Shown: piece by piece, positions 20,273 through 34,900 of the stretch | How the letters are laid out: every line of letters starts with the position of its first letter | Position numbering within the stretch: position 1 is the first letter of the stretch | Assembly (NCBI RefSeq): GCF_914767665.1 | Contig: NC_059503.1 | Coordinates: forward strand, 60,282,352 to 60,346,351 | Direction: 5' to 3' | DNA: 64,000 nucleotides | DNA from: Harmonia axyridis | Taxonomy: Eukaryota; Arthropoda; Insecta; Coleoptera; Coccinellidae | Notes under the pieces: generated by a model | What the model was told of the DNA's origin: nothing | The model's database searches: none | The model's input: the letters and a program-made list of their open reading frames with translations, nothing else | Translations under genes and position numbers: made by a program

Positions 20273-23200
20273 TTATGCTACAGCAGAGTTCCATTTTTCT
20301 TTGTGTCCTTCAAAACCAAAGGCAGAATCGTAGTTTCCTTTTGTAATAAACAATCTCTTGAAATGTGGAGTACAATACAGCCTACCTTGGTTGTAGGTGT
20401 AAGAATCCATTCTGAAAAATCACCTTAATTACATTACCTATTTTTTTTAGTTATATCAGATAATAATAAAATTAATTATCAATAATTGAGTTAATCAATT
20501 AACTCAATGTGATACTATACCTCAAGATAGTGTTGCACTCCTTGCATTTGAAGCAAGATTTATGAAAGAGTTGACCATGCACAGAAATCTTTTCCAGGGG
20601 ATAAACCCTCTTCTCACAACCTTCACAGAATTCCATGATGTTGGATATTTCCTTTCAGAGAGGACAAATATTATTGTATTGTTTGAAATTCAATAATGAA
20701 ATATTAAAAGCTTAATTGAAAGATTGAGTGAAGTTTTATTTTGGATAAAAAACAATGAGAACAAACCTCTTCAAATATAAAATGAAAATAAATATATAGA
20801 CTGACTTGCCTGAAAAAGTTATGTTACAGAATTTTGGTATTCTCAATAATGTGTTATATAAAATATTAATGTTTGAATTTCAACCTTAGGGAATCCTTTT
20901 ATACAACCATAATCCACATTTCTTTGATAGCTGATGAAAAAGAATTTTTTTATTGGGTTTTTTTTGCTACATTTTTGTTGTTTCTAATGAAAACCTTTCT
21001 GTGCATGCGTACAGTTTTATTGCACTCTTCAAATAAATTGTAGAATTGGCACAATAACTTATATCATATTATATAATATTGTCCTAAAAATTATTTCATA
21101 AATATAAATTCTAATTAAAGAAGACAACGGTCAGTAAAACTCTTACGAATTCAAAAATATCCTAAAAATTGACATATATAAAAATTGTAAGAACATTATA
21201 TTCGAAAAAAGATAGATGTAAACATTAATACATTTAAAATTGACTCTAATATAATATAACAAATTCTTTTGAAAAATAACAGTTAGATAACACATACTTC
21301 TGTTGGGGTAAGAACATAAAACATTACAAATTCACATTGAAAATATCGACATTCAATATTTTGAAGTGTTTGTTAGTCAAAAAATGATTTGGTGCCAAAG
21401 ATGGTTTGAATCTTAAATTTGTTGATGATTCATGGGTAGATTGGAGTCCATAAAAAATTTACTAATTTTTTCACTGTGGACAAAAAATCAGTTTAAGTTT
21501 TCCTTAATAAACTTAGTGCCCAACATTCATTGCCAAATTGAAGTTATCCATGCAAATTCTGTTAAGTAATTAATGAATTAGTATACGCAACAAAACAACA
21601 AAAACGCAGGAAAAATACCAAACAAAATAATAAATTAAAAATGCAATATAGCAAAGGAATAGTCCCTTGTTATTTATAGAAATAACAAAACATCATAATA
21701 TAATAAGGGTGATGTCTAATATTATGAGCATCCCTCTGTATTCCCAGAAAACCGTTAAGATATTATGTTTATACTGCAATCGCTTTTTTATTGGAAAGAA
21801 TTATGAAATTTCCCATACAATCAAAGAACAGCTTTGTGCTAGTTATTCGAATTATGTTACTCTATAAAAACAAAAGGACCTTGAAACAGTTTATTAGATA
21901 ATGGAAGTACATTTCACAATTTTCAGTTGGAAATAATATTTTGAAGATTTTGAAAAATTTCCGTCATTCTTTTAACTGAATAATTTACTTCCTCATCTTT
22001 CAACTGAAAGAGATTCCCCAGTTAATAATTATGGCCACTTAACATAGTTAGAAGTGAGAAAGAAAAATTATAGGAATAAGCGGATCATGCATAAATAACA
22101 ATGGAATAAAGACACAATTTGACATAAATGAACTTACCACAAATCGGTTAACTTTTATTTTTGGCTGTTTGTTTACTTCGATGTGAGTAGCTTTCATCGA
22201 TTCGAATCGTTCCCTTAATCTTAAATAAGAAAATTTACAAAAAAAAAAACTAATCATGATGGAATATCTATTTTTTTCGCATATAATAATAATAATAAGT
22301 TGTTACTTACAATTTCGTTGATTCAATTTGCGATTGATCATCTTCATTGACGTTTATTAAGTTATTTTGCTCCTTTTTGATTTCTTGGGCTTCCCATTTT
22401 TCGAACTTTGCTGTTAATTGCTTAGCTCGGGCAGCTTTCTTAGCCTGAAACGGATTAAAATATTATTATACTATTAAATCTGCTGTTTAAGGGTCAGAAA
22501 TGAATCTTTAATTAAAAAAAAAAATATGAAAATAGACACTTCTATTTCAATAAGTGAGTGTACAGATTATTAATTGAAATTCAGAAATGAATGATTTGGC
22601 GAGTGTCCAAGGATATAAATTAATTGTAACGTTTTTTCGTTGGCATAATATTTTCATTAATAAAACCTGGGAATCACTAGAGAAAAAAATTTGAATACTC
22701 TTGAAGAAGTTTGAACTTATGACTTCAAAAAGTCATAGTGTTATTTTCTTCTACTTTTTTCCCAGAAATGTATTAGGGAGCAGGGAATGTATTGTCTTCG
22801 AATAAATTCCAGTATGATAGTTAGATTGCCTATCGAAATAACGAGCGTTCATTTAAATTCGTGGTCAAGAGTGCTGTGGAGAAATTAGATTGGATTTTCT
22901 GTGATTAAAGTAGCGCTTAGCTTGTACCACTGGTTTAGATACTTCGAATTTGGGAACAAGCTAAGCGCTACTCGTAATTACAGAAAATTAACTCTAATTT
23001 CTCCACAGCACTCTTGACCACGAATTTAAATAAACGCTCGTTAGTATGTGACAATTTGGTCACTTTCATTGCTCGAAATAGTAGACGTGCTGCCGCGTGG
23101 CAATTTGGTCGGAGTTGTGCTCATCTGCCACATCTCATCAATAGAACTGGTTTGGGAAGTTATTAAGAGCTGCTGAAGAAAATTTTTAATGATTTCGACG

Positions 23201-26200
23201 ATTTGGTAAATTTCTGTGGCACATGTTAAAAAACCGAAGATGAATATTTTGCGATTTTGAAGTCTTTGGATGGCTGTAAATCGAAGAGGAAGCATTTTTG
23301 CATGAATGTTTATGGGTACTTTTTTATTATTTTGATCAGTACTATCACCTCCTGCAATGAAGAAGATTTGAACTGATTCTTACCTCAATGAGATCTTCAT
23401 CTTCTACTTTCTGCGAATTAATTTGGTCCAATTCATCCACTTCCTCCTCTTCGCTTTCTGACCCTTCTTCTTCACTAGATTTATCTTCTCTAGAAGGTTC
23501 TGGTGGAGGTGTAAACCTTTTCAGAGGTTTAGGGCCTAAAATTTCCATGAGTTATAAGCTAGATTCAATACAGATTTGAAAGAATCATTCTATACCTTGG
23601 GGTACCGGCTCTTTGGACATATTCTCTTCCATCTGCCTGAATTTGTTCAACATTTTTGTGGCGGTGTGTGTTTCTTTTGCAATGACAGAATCTTCTATTA
23701 CTTCATCAGCTCTTACTATGTCTGGGTCGTGGTACAATTCTCTTTCTGGTGTGGATCCCTGAAAAAAAAAGTGAAAATGAAAAGAATAAAGCAAAAGCAA
23801 TCATTTAGCATAAGCGTAGAAAAGAATTAAAGATGTGAGAAAAAATGAGTGTAACTACAATCTTAAAAAGACACCAGGCTCAAACAAGATGACGAGGCAG
23901 TAGATATTGCAGGTTAGGTTAGGTTAGGTTATGCTCCAAATTGTAAGAGTAGTTTTTAACTCGATGTTTTCTGAGGTATTGCTTGACCTGCCTAGTTTAA
24001 GAAAATGTTCAGTTTAGTGAACTAAATATAAAATGGTGCGTTTTTGTCAATATTGATACACGGAAAATATCAGCGATTTCCTTTTTCCCAATTAAGTTTT
24101 TGGGACCGAATCGGGAATTAAATTATTATGAGATGAGTTTATTACTGATGGATATATATACCGAGTGAACTCTTCAAGTTGAATCAGTTGAAAATATTGA
24201 GAAGGAAACATCTTATGAAAAAATTTTTCGAATAAAAAGTTGAAATGCCCACATTTCCTCCAACTTTGAAATTTCAAATGGGAACCCCTGCTTTATTACA
24301 GATACGTATTTTACGGCCAAACACAGATGGCTCTGTAATCGAATTGAATTTTCCGTCTGAACGACCTGAATGTACCCATTCCATCAATCAATCACATGAA
24401 ATTTTAGTCATAAACTGTCAAAAACCTTCATCATTTTATTAAGCTGCAACCACAACCTTGAACCAAAAACACCAAGAACAAATAATTGCGTCATTTCCAA
24501 ATGATCAGTGACGGTACATGTACTGAAAACAAACATTTCAGCAGGAAACGTCAGAATTACATATGAATGATTAATGGAACGGATACTTTAGGGTCGTTCA
24601 GACGGAACTAAAGTGACTTTATACACTTTATATACTCATATAGTACATCAAGACACTGTAGATTTAACTCGAATACAGAGCCATCTGTGAAAATTCGTGA
24701 GAAATCGTCCTCACAAAACTTTTGTTTTTTTTACCGTACAATACGAATCTGCAATAAAAACTGAGATTCCCATTTGAAATTCAAAAAATTTTTTCCATAA
24801 GATATGTTTTCGATATTTTCAACTGATTCAACTCAAAACATTCACCCGGTATATTCCTTTTTGAATTTTGAAGTTACCCAGGATTTATGAAATTGAAGTT
24901 GCCGTTTGCAGTTGACATTCCCTCTAAAGTTGAAGTTGGCAGTTCACAGTTCGAAAAATTATTCATTTATATAAACTTGAAGTTCGCAGTACACGTTTGA
25001 TCACAAAAAAATATTTTGTGTATTTACGAAAGTATACCTAACCACCAAATAACCTCTAAACAAAGATGCATAGAAAACCTGGCGTGTCTACTTATACCTG
25101 TAAAACTTTCATACAAAACGGGAGATTTTTCAGATTTATACCTATTTGATTTCGAGAGATCGTGACTGTTTCAGATGGCGCATATACAGCGCTTATATTT
25201 GACATTTCTCGCGATTCCCGACTCGACTATTTGAGTATTGAATAATATTTTATATTGTATGCAGGTGACAATCTTCTATACTCTGAATAGGCCGTCTGTC
25301 ATTATATTCCATTCATTTCATTAAAAATTTGATATGAACTGAATTGCAATTTATTGTGGAAGTTTGCAGTGTGTCAAATCATTATTTCATTTTTAAACGG
25401 CGCCAGACAGATATGGGGAATTCGAACAATTCTGAAGAGTGCACCTTACAGAACTCTTGTAGGCAGAACACCAAAGCAACAGGTGGGATATCTCAAAAGT
25501 CTTAAACAAAATCGAATCAGTACACACACCAGGGATCCTATTCATCTTACTCTTAACGAACAGTAAAAGGTGCATGTGAGGTGAACAAATTGAAGTGAAA
25601 GAATCCTTAACCTGTACTCCGTATTGTATATTCACAAAAATCAACAAATAAGCCTCTCCTATCGGTTAAAAGCACAACGGTAACTGCAAAAGATTAAATA
25701 TGACCAAGTCGAAGCCAATAGACAGAAGAACTTTTTTAACAACTTAGAACAGGAACGTCTGCCGGTAACAGCAACGTCAAGTTAATAAATCCAGAGTCTA
25801 TCGATTGTTAAGTATTAGAATTTCAAACACCAAGCAGTTCAAAAACACCGATGATTATCAACCTTGACTTGTCCCTCTCTTGGAGGTGTGATCCTGAACT
25901 GTTTTCTCTGTTTCTCTGGTTCTCTATAGGTCTCGAAAAATTTAAATCTCTGTTGTATGTCTGCTGTCTGCACTGTTACATCGTCAATTTGTTCCGTACA
26001 CTTCACAGTGTCCTGAGATGCAGACTTCTGTATATAGGCCTATGGTAAGAGAGAGCAGTAACTTGAAATTGGGGTAAAATTAAATAATAGCTAAAGGTTG
26101 TTTTTCGTAAGTTCGAGGTCTCATATAGTTGAGGAGACAATTATTCAGAGGACCATAGGAGTTGAGACTTACCTCTCTTGCTTTTTTGATTTCGAGTTTG

Positions 26201-28932
26201 GGAGCTGCAGTCGTTAGCTGAGGTGCTTTTGATGCATTGGCGTCTAGTTCAAGGAAAAGACTTCTGGACTTTTTACTGATCTCTGTAATAAAAAAACAGT
26301 TCATTTTAATGAACATAAGCCAATGATGTGATCGTTGAGATTCACTTTCAAATTATGTTCGAATGAATTTTTTATGGAAAGATCTGTAAATTTCGCATAA
26401 TATGGATTTAACTGAGCCTTAAAAATGTTCTTTTTGTCAATAATCAATTTTCAGCCGAGAATTGGCGTTAGTCATGATCAAAAGATTGTGGCTTTTCAGA
26501 ATGAAGTATAATTTCTGTAAATATTAGAGACCGATCTCAGGAACTCAAGTTTACATTCTTGTTGGATTATTATTATTATTTGAACTGGGATCGTTTTGCT
26601 TCGGTAAGCCTTCCGGGAACTGCGACCATGCAGATCTTTTGTTCACTACCCTAGTCATTCATAGAAACCCAGGGAGGTCGTCAACGACGTTAATAAAATT
26701 GACAACCTCCTCAGGGGCCTTGGCCGTTACCTCTCTGGTATCCAGGACCGGCTTACCCAAGTGAATGGTTCTTAGGCCAGCCAGCTCCGGACGCATATCA
26801 AGTGTTCGGCTGTTTCTGCTTCCAATCCACAGAGCCTGCAAATCTCGTCTGCTGACATTTCCCATGTCAGTGCCCCGTCAGCAGTCCCACCATCACCCGA
26901 AGCTCGGCTCGCGACAGCTTCAGGAGCTTTTTGGCGTATGTAGGTGAAATCTTCACGAATTTCTTTGCCTGAACAAGTCTAGGAGTGTTAGTCCAGTGGA
27001 TTGTCCTACTGTTCAACTCCCATAGCTTGACCGCAGCTTTATATTGGTCTTTTCCTATCCCACAGAAAGGCTCAGGTCCAGCAGGTCTTAACCTTGATGC
27101 ACTTTTTGCAAGTTCATCCGCTCTTTCATTTCCTTCAACCCCACAGTGCCCTGGAACCCATAGTAGAGTCACCTTATTTCCTCTGGCCAGTTGCTTTATG
27201 GTGTTACGGCACTCCCAAGTCAGCAAAGACCCCTGACAACACGATTCCAGGGATCTCAGCGTGGTTTGGCTGTCTGTGGTGATGTAGATATACGCCCTTG
27301 AGGTTCATTTTGAGACACTCCTGGGCGCATACATAAAAAGCCATTATCTCGGTCTGTAGAATCGAGGGCTCACTTCCCAGGGCTTTAGAGATCCTGAGTT
27401 TAGGTCCATATATCCCAATGCCGGTGCCCTTCTCTGTTTTTGATCCATCTGTGAACCATATGGATGACTTTTTGTCCAGACGATTTACGAGACTTATTGC
27501 ACTAGGACGGTCATTTATAACCGTTTCAAAGGGCGTTTCAAAATCGTAGGTGGTTGGCATAATATCCGATGGTTTTGCGGGGAGGTTTGAGTCTAGTTGA
27601 TTCAGTATCCTCATATGTCCAACCCAGTTTCCAGGAAGGAGCTTTCCATCAAGGGAAATTCTTATTGCTTCGAGCAGGCTACATTTCCTCACATGTAGGT
27701 GTAAGGGAGGCAGGTCTAGTATGACCTCCAGCGATTCTTGTTGGATAGAATCACATGTACTAACATGTACTAACTTCTACTATTTTAATGCAAAGGTAGC
27801 TGTCAGATAGATTATAATTAAAAATATTGGATGATTATGGTGATTTTTGAGCGCTCATTCTTCGATAATTCTATAATTTCGTCATAATGTCTGTAATTTC
27901 TCCGTTGATTTTCATGTTGATTTTATTATCAGAACTAAATAAAATAAATGTGAACGAGCTTTTTAGAAAACTTTTATTTGTGTATGACCATCAAAATAAC
28001 TTCAATGTATAGTGTACAATTTGGCTCATTACATATAAAATACGCATCAACGGTAAACTGGAATCCGATATACGGATGCCACTTTGCAAACTCGAAAAAT
28101 TATCAAGGAAGAGTCGTTTGCACCGACTTTCAGTGGGGTGGAAAATTGAACCTTTTTTGGGGCAGTATAACACGTGAAGGGTGTGAATTTACATCAAGTG
28201 AGGGCCAAATCCATAAAATATATGTAATGACATGAGCGTTTGCTGAGTAGGAGCATTGAAAAAGTGAAGTTGAAATTTAGTTTAACATTGGGAGAAACAT
28301 AATGCATGTGATGTTTGTTGTATATTTATGATCGAATTCTGAATATTTTTCCCCGATAAAATTAGAGATATTTTGTGAAATTTTTCAATGGAATAACTTA
28401 CCACTCTCATAGATTTCTAGCTCTTCTTCATCCTTTTCATCTTTGGCCTCTTGAACAATTTCACCTTTCTCAAACCTTTCCTTTATTGTTTTAGTGTCAC
28501 ATACTTGGATGTCTTCCTTCTTTAAATTAACGGAAGACTCTGATTTCATAACAGCCTCTTGGTAAGCCTCCTTCATTTTACCTTGTTTACCCTAAAAAAA
28601 TAAAAAATAATGATTACACTTTAACCAAAAATCTGGTAAATTCTGCCAATTTTACCATAAACAATTTATTCCTAATTGATTGAATCTCTTGCTTTCTCTC
28701 TTCACGTCTCTCATCTCTACTATTGGATTCTCCATGTTCAAACCTATTTTTGACGTCGGACATTCCTGTGAAATGGAAAGGTTTTTCTTTTTGGACCCTT
28801 TTCGCTCTGACCAACTCTGCGTCTTCTCCTTCCGGGATATTTTCCTCCTCCTCATCACTAGAGCTTTCTTCAATAGGTATACCGTTCAACGACTCATCAG
28901 TAACACCAATGTCCATGCCTTTGGATTGAAAT
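20273..28932 (-). CDS. LIM gene exons 9-17: charged middle and C-terminal LIM domain
   Basis: Exons 9-13 encode charged segments: SSSDEEEENIPEGEDAEL and DVKNRFEHGE (28932-28656), TIKERFEKGEIVQE (28591-28402), EISKKSRSLFLELDANASK (26282-26173), TATKMLNKFRQMEENM (23758-23596), and GPKPLKRFTPPPEPS with an acidic run (23535-23384). Exon 14 carries AKKAARAKQLTAKFEKWE and exon 15 LRERFESMKA and KVNRFV. Exons 16-17 form LIM domain 2, with ligands in FCEGCEK, FHKSCFKCKEC and YCTPHF, then LFITKGNYDSAFG, and the stop TAA at 20275-20273. Exon 16 also holds an in-frame ATG just before the LIM domain, so a short single-LIM isoform is possible but unsupported. Confidence 0.9.
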
Positions 28933-31900
28933 CTGAAAATAACCTCAGTTGATTGTTTGGAAATATACTAATTATTGAACCTACACTGCGCAAAAGAATT
29001 AACGCACATTATGGAAATCTCAAATTTATTCTACAACTGAGGGTGTTCTCAATGATAACTATATTTATTAGAATTATGCATGCATATTTTATCTACTTTC
29101 AACGTTTTTCGTCAATACAGATGTTTTTTCCCAGCAGGAATAAAAAAAGATGAGATTATCAGATTTTGAATGTATTAACTCCATCAGCCTCTTCCCAATG
29201 GATATGCTCTCTCGCAAAATCCAAACGCGCCCGTCGATGGGCTGGGGTAAGAGCTGGGCCTCTTGCCGCGACACGAGGCCTTAAATCATATTCTCTGAGG
29301 CGATTTCTTATTGTCTGAGTGCTAATTTGCACCCCATGAGTTTGCTCAAGCTGATTTTGAAGGAGGCGAGCGGTTGCAAACCGTTGTCTCAACGAAGAAA
29401 CTCTCAAGTAACGTTCTTGAATCGCAGTTGTTACCCGTGGTCTACCCTGTCCTGGTCTTCGGACATTCATACCTGTCTCCCTGAATCGCTGCAATATTCT
29501 GGACACACTTGTATGGGAAACTCCAAACCTTTCTGCAATTCTTGTGTATGTCCACCCTTCTTCTCGCAAAACTACCGCTAGGGCACATTCCTCTTGGGTC
29601 AAATTGCGTGTTTCGCTTTACATAGCGATCGAGTGTAGAAAAGCAAACGAAAGAAAAACTATTGATCACTAGAATTGATCGAGAACAACTGATTTCAGAA
29701 TGGAGCCAATACATTCAAAATATGATAATCTCATCTTTTTTTATTCCTGCTGGGAAAAAACATCTGTATTGAAGAAAAACGTTGAAAGTGGATAACATAT
29801 GCATGCATAATTCTGATAAAAATAATTATCATTGAGAATACCTTCAGTTGTAGAATAAATTTGAGATTTCCATAATGTGCGTTAATTCTTTTGCGCAGTG
29901 TATTTTCAATGAAAACGACAAAAATCTAATGATTTCATGTCATCACTCACTTGGCTAATTTGGATAGAATTGATGGAGACCTTTTAACATTGACTTGGGT
30001 GCGTTCTAGAGTACTGTCAGATGACTGGTGCTGTTCGAAGACATGGAATCGTTCTTTAACATTAAGGCTCTGAAGTTCCTCTAGACCAAGGTCTGGTTTA
30101 TCGCTTGCTGTGGGAAATAAAAATGTTATTACTTACTATCAGACATCAAACCGAAAACAAGATTAATCTTGTGTTTAGAAAAAAACCTTTTTAATTAAAA
30201 CCTTCATACATAGCAAGAGCTTTCAAACAAGTCAAAATTTCTTTTTGAACGTCTATTTGTTAATAACTTCTTGGAGTGTTAATTCAAAATGATGAGTTTC
30301 AACGCAAAGCAACACTGTGAGAAAAGCACACACACAAATGCAAACCTCTAACGACATCAGGTGGTAATTCTAACGGTTGGTTTTCGCGTATTATAACTTC
30401 AGTTTTTCTCGTTTTGGCTGTAAAAAAGCGTTTATGAAACTTATTTGAAGTAAATGCGTAAAAATGATATGATAAATATTGGTTTCATCATCATAAATCC
30501 TACTCAATTTGATTGTAATTTGAAATTATTCATTATTAAAAATAATTATTCAGTTATTTGTTTTTTTTTATCAGTATATTGATCGATTTTGGTGACACTG
30601 CCTGTTACCACATGTACCCCTGAGAGCATTTCTCCACAGACTTATTTAAGAAACTTCAGAAGTCAGGATTATGGATATGACTACAAGTAATATAAGTTTT
30701 ATGGAAAAATTTGAAATATTTCGTTAAATCAAGAAATGTTTAATTGAATAATAACCATCAACATTTCGACCATGTATTATATGACATTTTTTGTTGCAAA
30801 TAACCTTTATGATCTCCTCTTGAAGTTTGGCCTTTTCAAAAGTAGACACCTGGTATAAATATGTGTGTTTTAGATTTCAAGATATATGAATTATTTACCA
30901 ATCAACCCATACCTACGCTCTTGTATTAAATATACATAGGCGAACAACTTTGCTTCCGCCGTTTCGTTCCGAAATTCGAGGCTTTATTGTGAACAATTGG
31001 TTTTACATTGACGATTCAAAGTATTGTCCATCGCTGCCCACTACTTTCTCTCATCTTCCGGGCAGCGTACGAATCCCGCGTTGAAAAAACTGGCCATCTT
31101 TTGAAGCGATCCACGAATCGATTCAATTTTGTATTTCTTCATAAGACCAGAAGTGCTGTCAGCCAGGCCGTGTACCATTGATCGAAACAAGTGATAGTCC
31201 GAGCGAGCAACGTCTGGAGAATACTTCCCATTTCAACGTTCCCAAGTATGTTTTGACCACTTTCGCAAAATGGGGTGGAGCATTATAATGCTGTAAAATC
31301 ACTTTATCATGTCTCTTGTTGTAATGCGGCCGTTCGTCTTTCAATGCTCGGCTCAAACGCATTAATTGCGTTCGATAACGATCTTTTGTGATTGTTTCAG
31401 TCGGTTAAACAACTCATGATACACTACGCCGAGCTGGTCCCACCAAATACTGAGCATGACCTTGCAACCGTGCATATTCAATTTGGCGGCCGACGTGAAA
31501 GCATGACCGGGATATCCTCATGATTTTCGGCGCTTGGGATTATCGTAATGAACCCATTTTTCGTCTCCAGTCACAATGCGATGCAAAAGTCCCTTCCGTA
31601 TTTGCCTTACAAGCAGCTGTTCACAAGCATACAAACGCCGTTCAAAATCTCTCGGCTTAAACTCGTACGGAACCCAATTAACTTGTTTCTGAATCATTTC
31701 CATGACTTTCAGGCGTTTTGGAATGGATTGTTGCATCACTCCCAATGATCCTGTCAATTCCTTGTTGCGTTTGACACGAGTCTTGATAAAGTAATGCCTC
31801 CAATTCTGCATCTTCGAAAACCTTCTCTCCTCCACCGCCATGCTGGTCTTTGACGTCAAAATTACCGTGTTTGAAACGTTGAAACTACTCTTGGCACGTT

Positions 31901-34900
31901 ATTCCACTAATAGGGAGGTATTTGAGAGCATTCGATGAGCCTCCGCAGCAGATTTCATTATATTAAAGCAGAAAATTGAAACCAACCTCAATGACGAGAA
32001 TTTGGCTCGTAAGTTGACATGTTTAACCGAGAATAACTTTATGATGCAGACACAAATCGACTAATAGTTCGATGGCGTTATGTTTACAAATACCTAAGCC
32101 TATTGTATGTCATCTGCGATCTATTTATTTCGACTACCACTCACCGCTACTGCCATCTATTGTCAAACGGAGGAAGCAAAGTTGTACACCTAATATTTCA
32201 TTCATAAAACTATAATAAATCTATCAGTTCGAACTTTACTCCCAAATAATTATTTCAAGTAAGTTATTTTCTATTTTTAAATCACGGAAAAATAACATTC
32301 GCAGGTGACGCTTCCCAGCAATAGCTCACACATGTGGTGCTTTCTGCGGGCTTTTAAAATTATCCATTTCCAGTGAGTATACTGTTTTGAGAGAATTTAA
32401 AACTCTATATACTCAAGATAACTATCATAACGAAAAATCCAAATCTCATTATTCAATGCAAATAAATGAAATTTTTGGAGGTGTCATACTAAATTGAAAA
32501 AAAAAAAACTTACGTGGTTCATCAATGTCATCAACAGCCTTAGGGGCGAACAGTGCTTTGAAATGGGGTTTACAATATAATGTTCCTTCATGGCTTTCAT
32601 ACGTATCGACGCTACAAAATGAATAGAATTGAATATCTTGTCTTGTCTCAATTTCATAATAAATACTTACTTGAGCTGTTTATTACATTCGTGACATCTG
32701 AAGCAGTTTTTGTGCCAGACTGCTTTTTCCGCTTTAATTTGTTCCATTTGGAACACTTGTTTGCCACAGCACTTACAGAGTGTTGTGTCGATACCTGTTC
32801 CCTATAAAAAAATAAAATTTTAAAAATGTATTTCAAGCGTTCAACATCGCGAAAATTATTACAATTTTTCGAACTGACGTACGTCGCCAATGATTGATGA
32901 ATCAGAGAAAAAAAATCGAGATTTGTGCTCTAAAAAGTAAAAACTACTTACGTTGAATTTTTCTTGGGCTCTGGTCGAATCGCTACTTCTTATATGCAAC
33001 ACATTTTTCTTTTGTAGAGCGTCAAACTTGCTGAAACTGGATTTCTAAAACGAAGAAAAACTAATGAAATTAACAATTTTTTTTCAGTATGTGATTATTA
33101 AGTGCGGAAAAATAAAAAAAAAGTGAGGGTGCAGTTGGAAATATATCTCTCGAAGATATTTAATCAAGGAAATGACTTATTTTGTTTGAATTAATCCAAA
33201 AGTCATAAGTTATGCTGTTAATTCCTTAGAATTGGAAAGTATATGGTTAACCTTAATCGATGTGACTGATAGTTTCTTACATCGGTCTAAGTAAAAGCAT
33301 TTTATTTTATTTTGAGCGCTTGTTCCCCGAACAAAGTGCTACTCATATATAATTTCGTATAGATGTCTGTAATTTTTGAATTTTTAGTCGGGAATAGTCC
33401 CAAGTGTGAAAAACCTAGGACTAGTGGTTACGTAAATATGTCTCAATAACTATTCAAATAAGACATACAGGGTGGCCAACACAAAACAGCCCAGCACGGA
33501 GACAGGTCAATTTCAATTTGGAATTAGAAGGGAATTTCTTGTGATAGGTTTGTTTTATCGTGTGGCATCCATCTTCAAATCTTATTTTAAAGATTTGAGT
33601 GGCGTCGGAGAGAACAACTCTCTTCATGAAAAAAAAATCCTATAAACATATATCCTAACAAGTTTCGTTTTCGAGATAGGCCTGTTAAAGTTTGAAAAAA
33701 ATTTTTTTTTACTTAAAACTCTAGTATAACATTCATTGTTTAAATTATTAGGTAATGAAGTCTTGATAATGTAATTTTTCGAATTAGGTAAGTCTCTCCT
33801 ATCAAAATTATACAGTGGCGGAGATATAGGGGTGCGATGATCCTTTTCTTATTGAAAATCTACACCATTGATTGTCTTCATTTCTGAAATTGACAGAGCT
33901 TCATTGAAAAGGATCTCTTGAATTATTTTCATAGAATGTACCATTTTCGAGATAATCGAATACAAAGCAAATACTATCCATAAAAATTAATTTTTAAAAT
34001 TTTCCCATTGGTGATGAATAAATGTACAGGGTGGGCAAATAAGCGAGGTAAGCGGCTATATCTCAGGATCCACTCATCGTAGGGACTTGCGGTAAAAATT
34101 TTTACCACTAAAGTGTACAAGAAAACACACTGGAAATTGTTCATACCACTACCAGTAGGGGGCATAATAGCTATCGTCGAGTAGAAAATGAATTTTATTC
34201 GAAAATGTTTCATATGAAGTTGAAGAAAAATAATCATCACTGTAATCCTTGGAAAATTCTATATCTTTTTGAATTGACACTTTCGATTTTACGACATCAA
34301 ATGAGGGTAGGGGAAAGGGAGAAATCTGACTGATTGAAATGCCTGCAACTTCAGTTTGGCTCAACATTTTTGAGCAAATTAGATCTTGTCTAAGAGATAA
34401 TATCTTGTTGATTGAGGACAAAATATACTCAAGATAAATTTGTTTTTGCTGCTTTCGATAGTCATAAGTTCATTGTTTTGTTCATTTTACTTCGAAATTT
34501 CAAATGTAATGATAGGATTTTCTTAACAGAAAAGCAAAGCGATAGCTTCAGGAGTTTCAGGAGTTATGGCCGAAAAAGGATATTCTTCAACTGATGCACT
34601 GAAAAACTAAATTGTGTCTTCTTTCGGCCATAACGTCTGAAGCTATCGCTTCGCGACCTTCTGGTTTTTTCATACAAATTTGATGGGATTTCTGTTTTTG
34701 TCAGAACCTAAAGACACAATTTGGTTTTTCGCAGTGTATCAGTTGAAGAATATCTTCTTTCAGCCATAACTCCAGAACGCCTGAAACTATCGCTTTGCGA
34801 CCTTCAAGTTTTTTTATGCAAATTTGATGGAACTTCTGTTTCTGAACTTCAATACCTAAAAATTAAAACATGAATGTAATAATACTAGAGTTATAAGTGA

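Noticed and set aside
23041..23295. Minus-strand ORF of 84 aa next to the 201-bp MITE
   Set aside because: It sits within a LIM-gene intron, has no domain, and its composition is like the surrounding intron.
23911..23931. TTAGG-like repeats as evidence of a telomere
   Set aside because: Only about four units inside an intron, with normal gene sequence on both sides.
25354..25566. Plus-strand ORF of 70 aa with K/R-rich sequence
   Set aside because: No family resemblance, no splice partner and no repeat in the window; kept as unexplained intron sequence.
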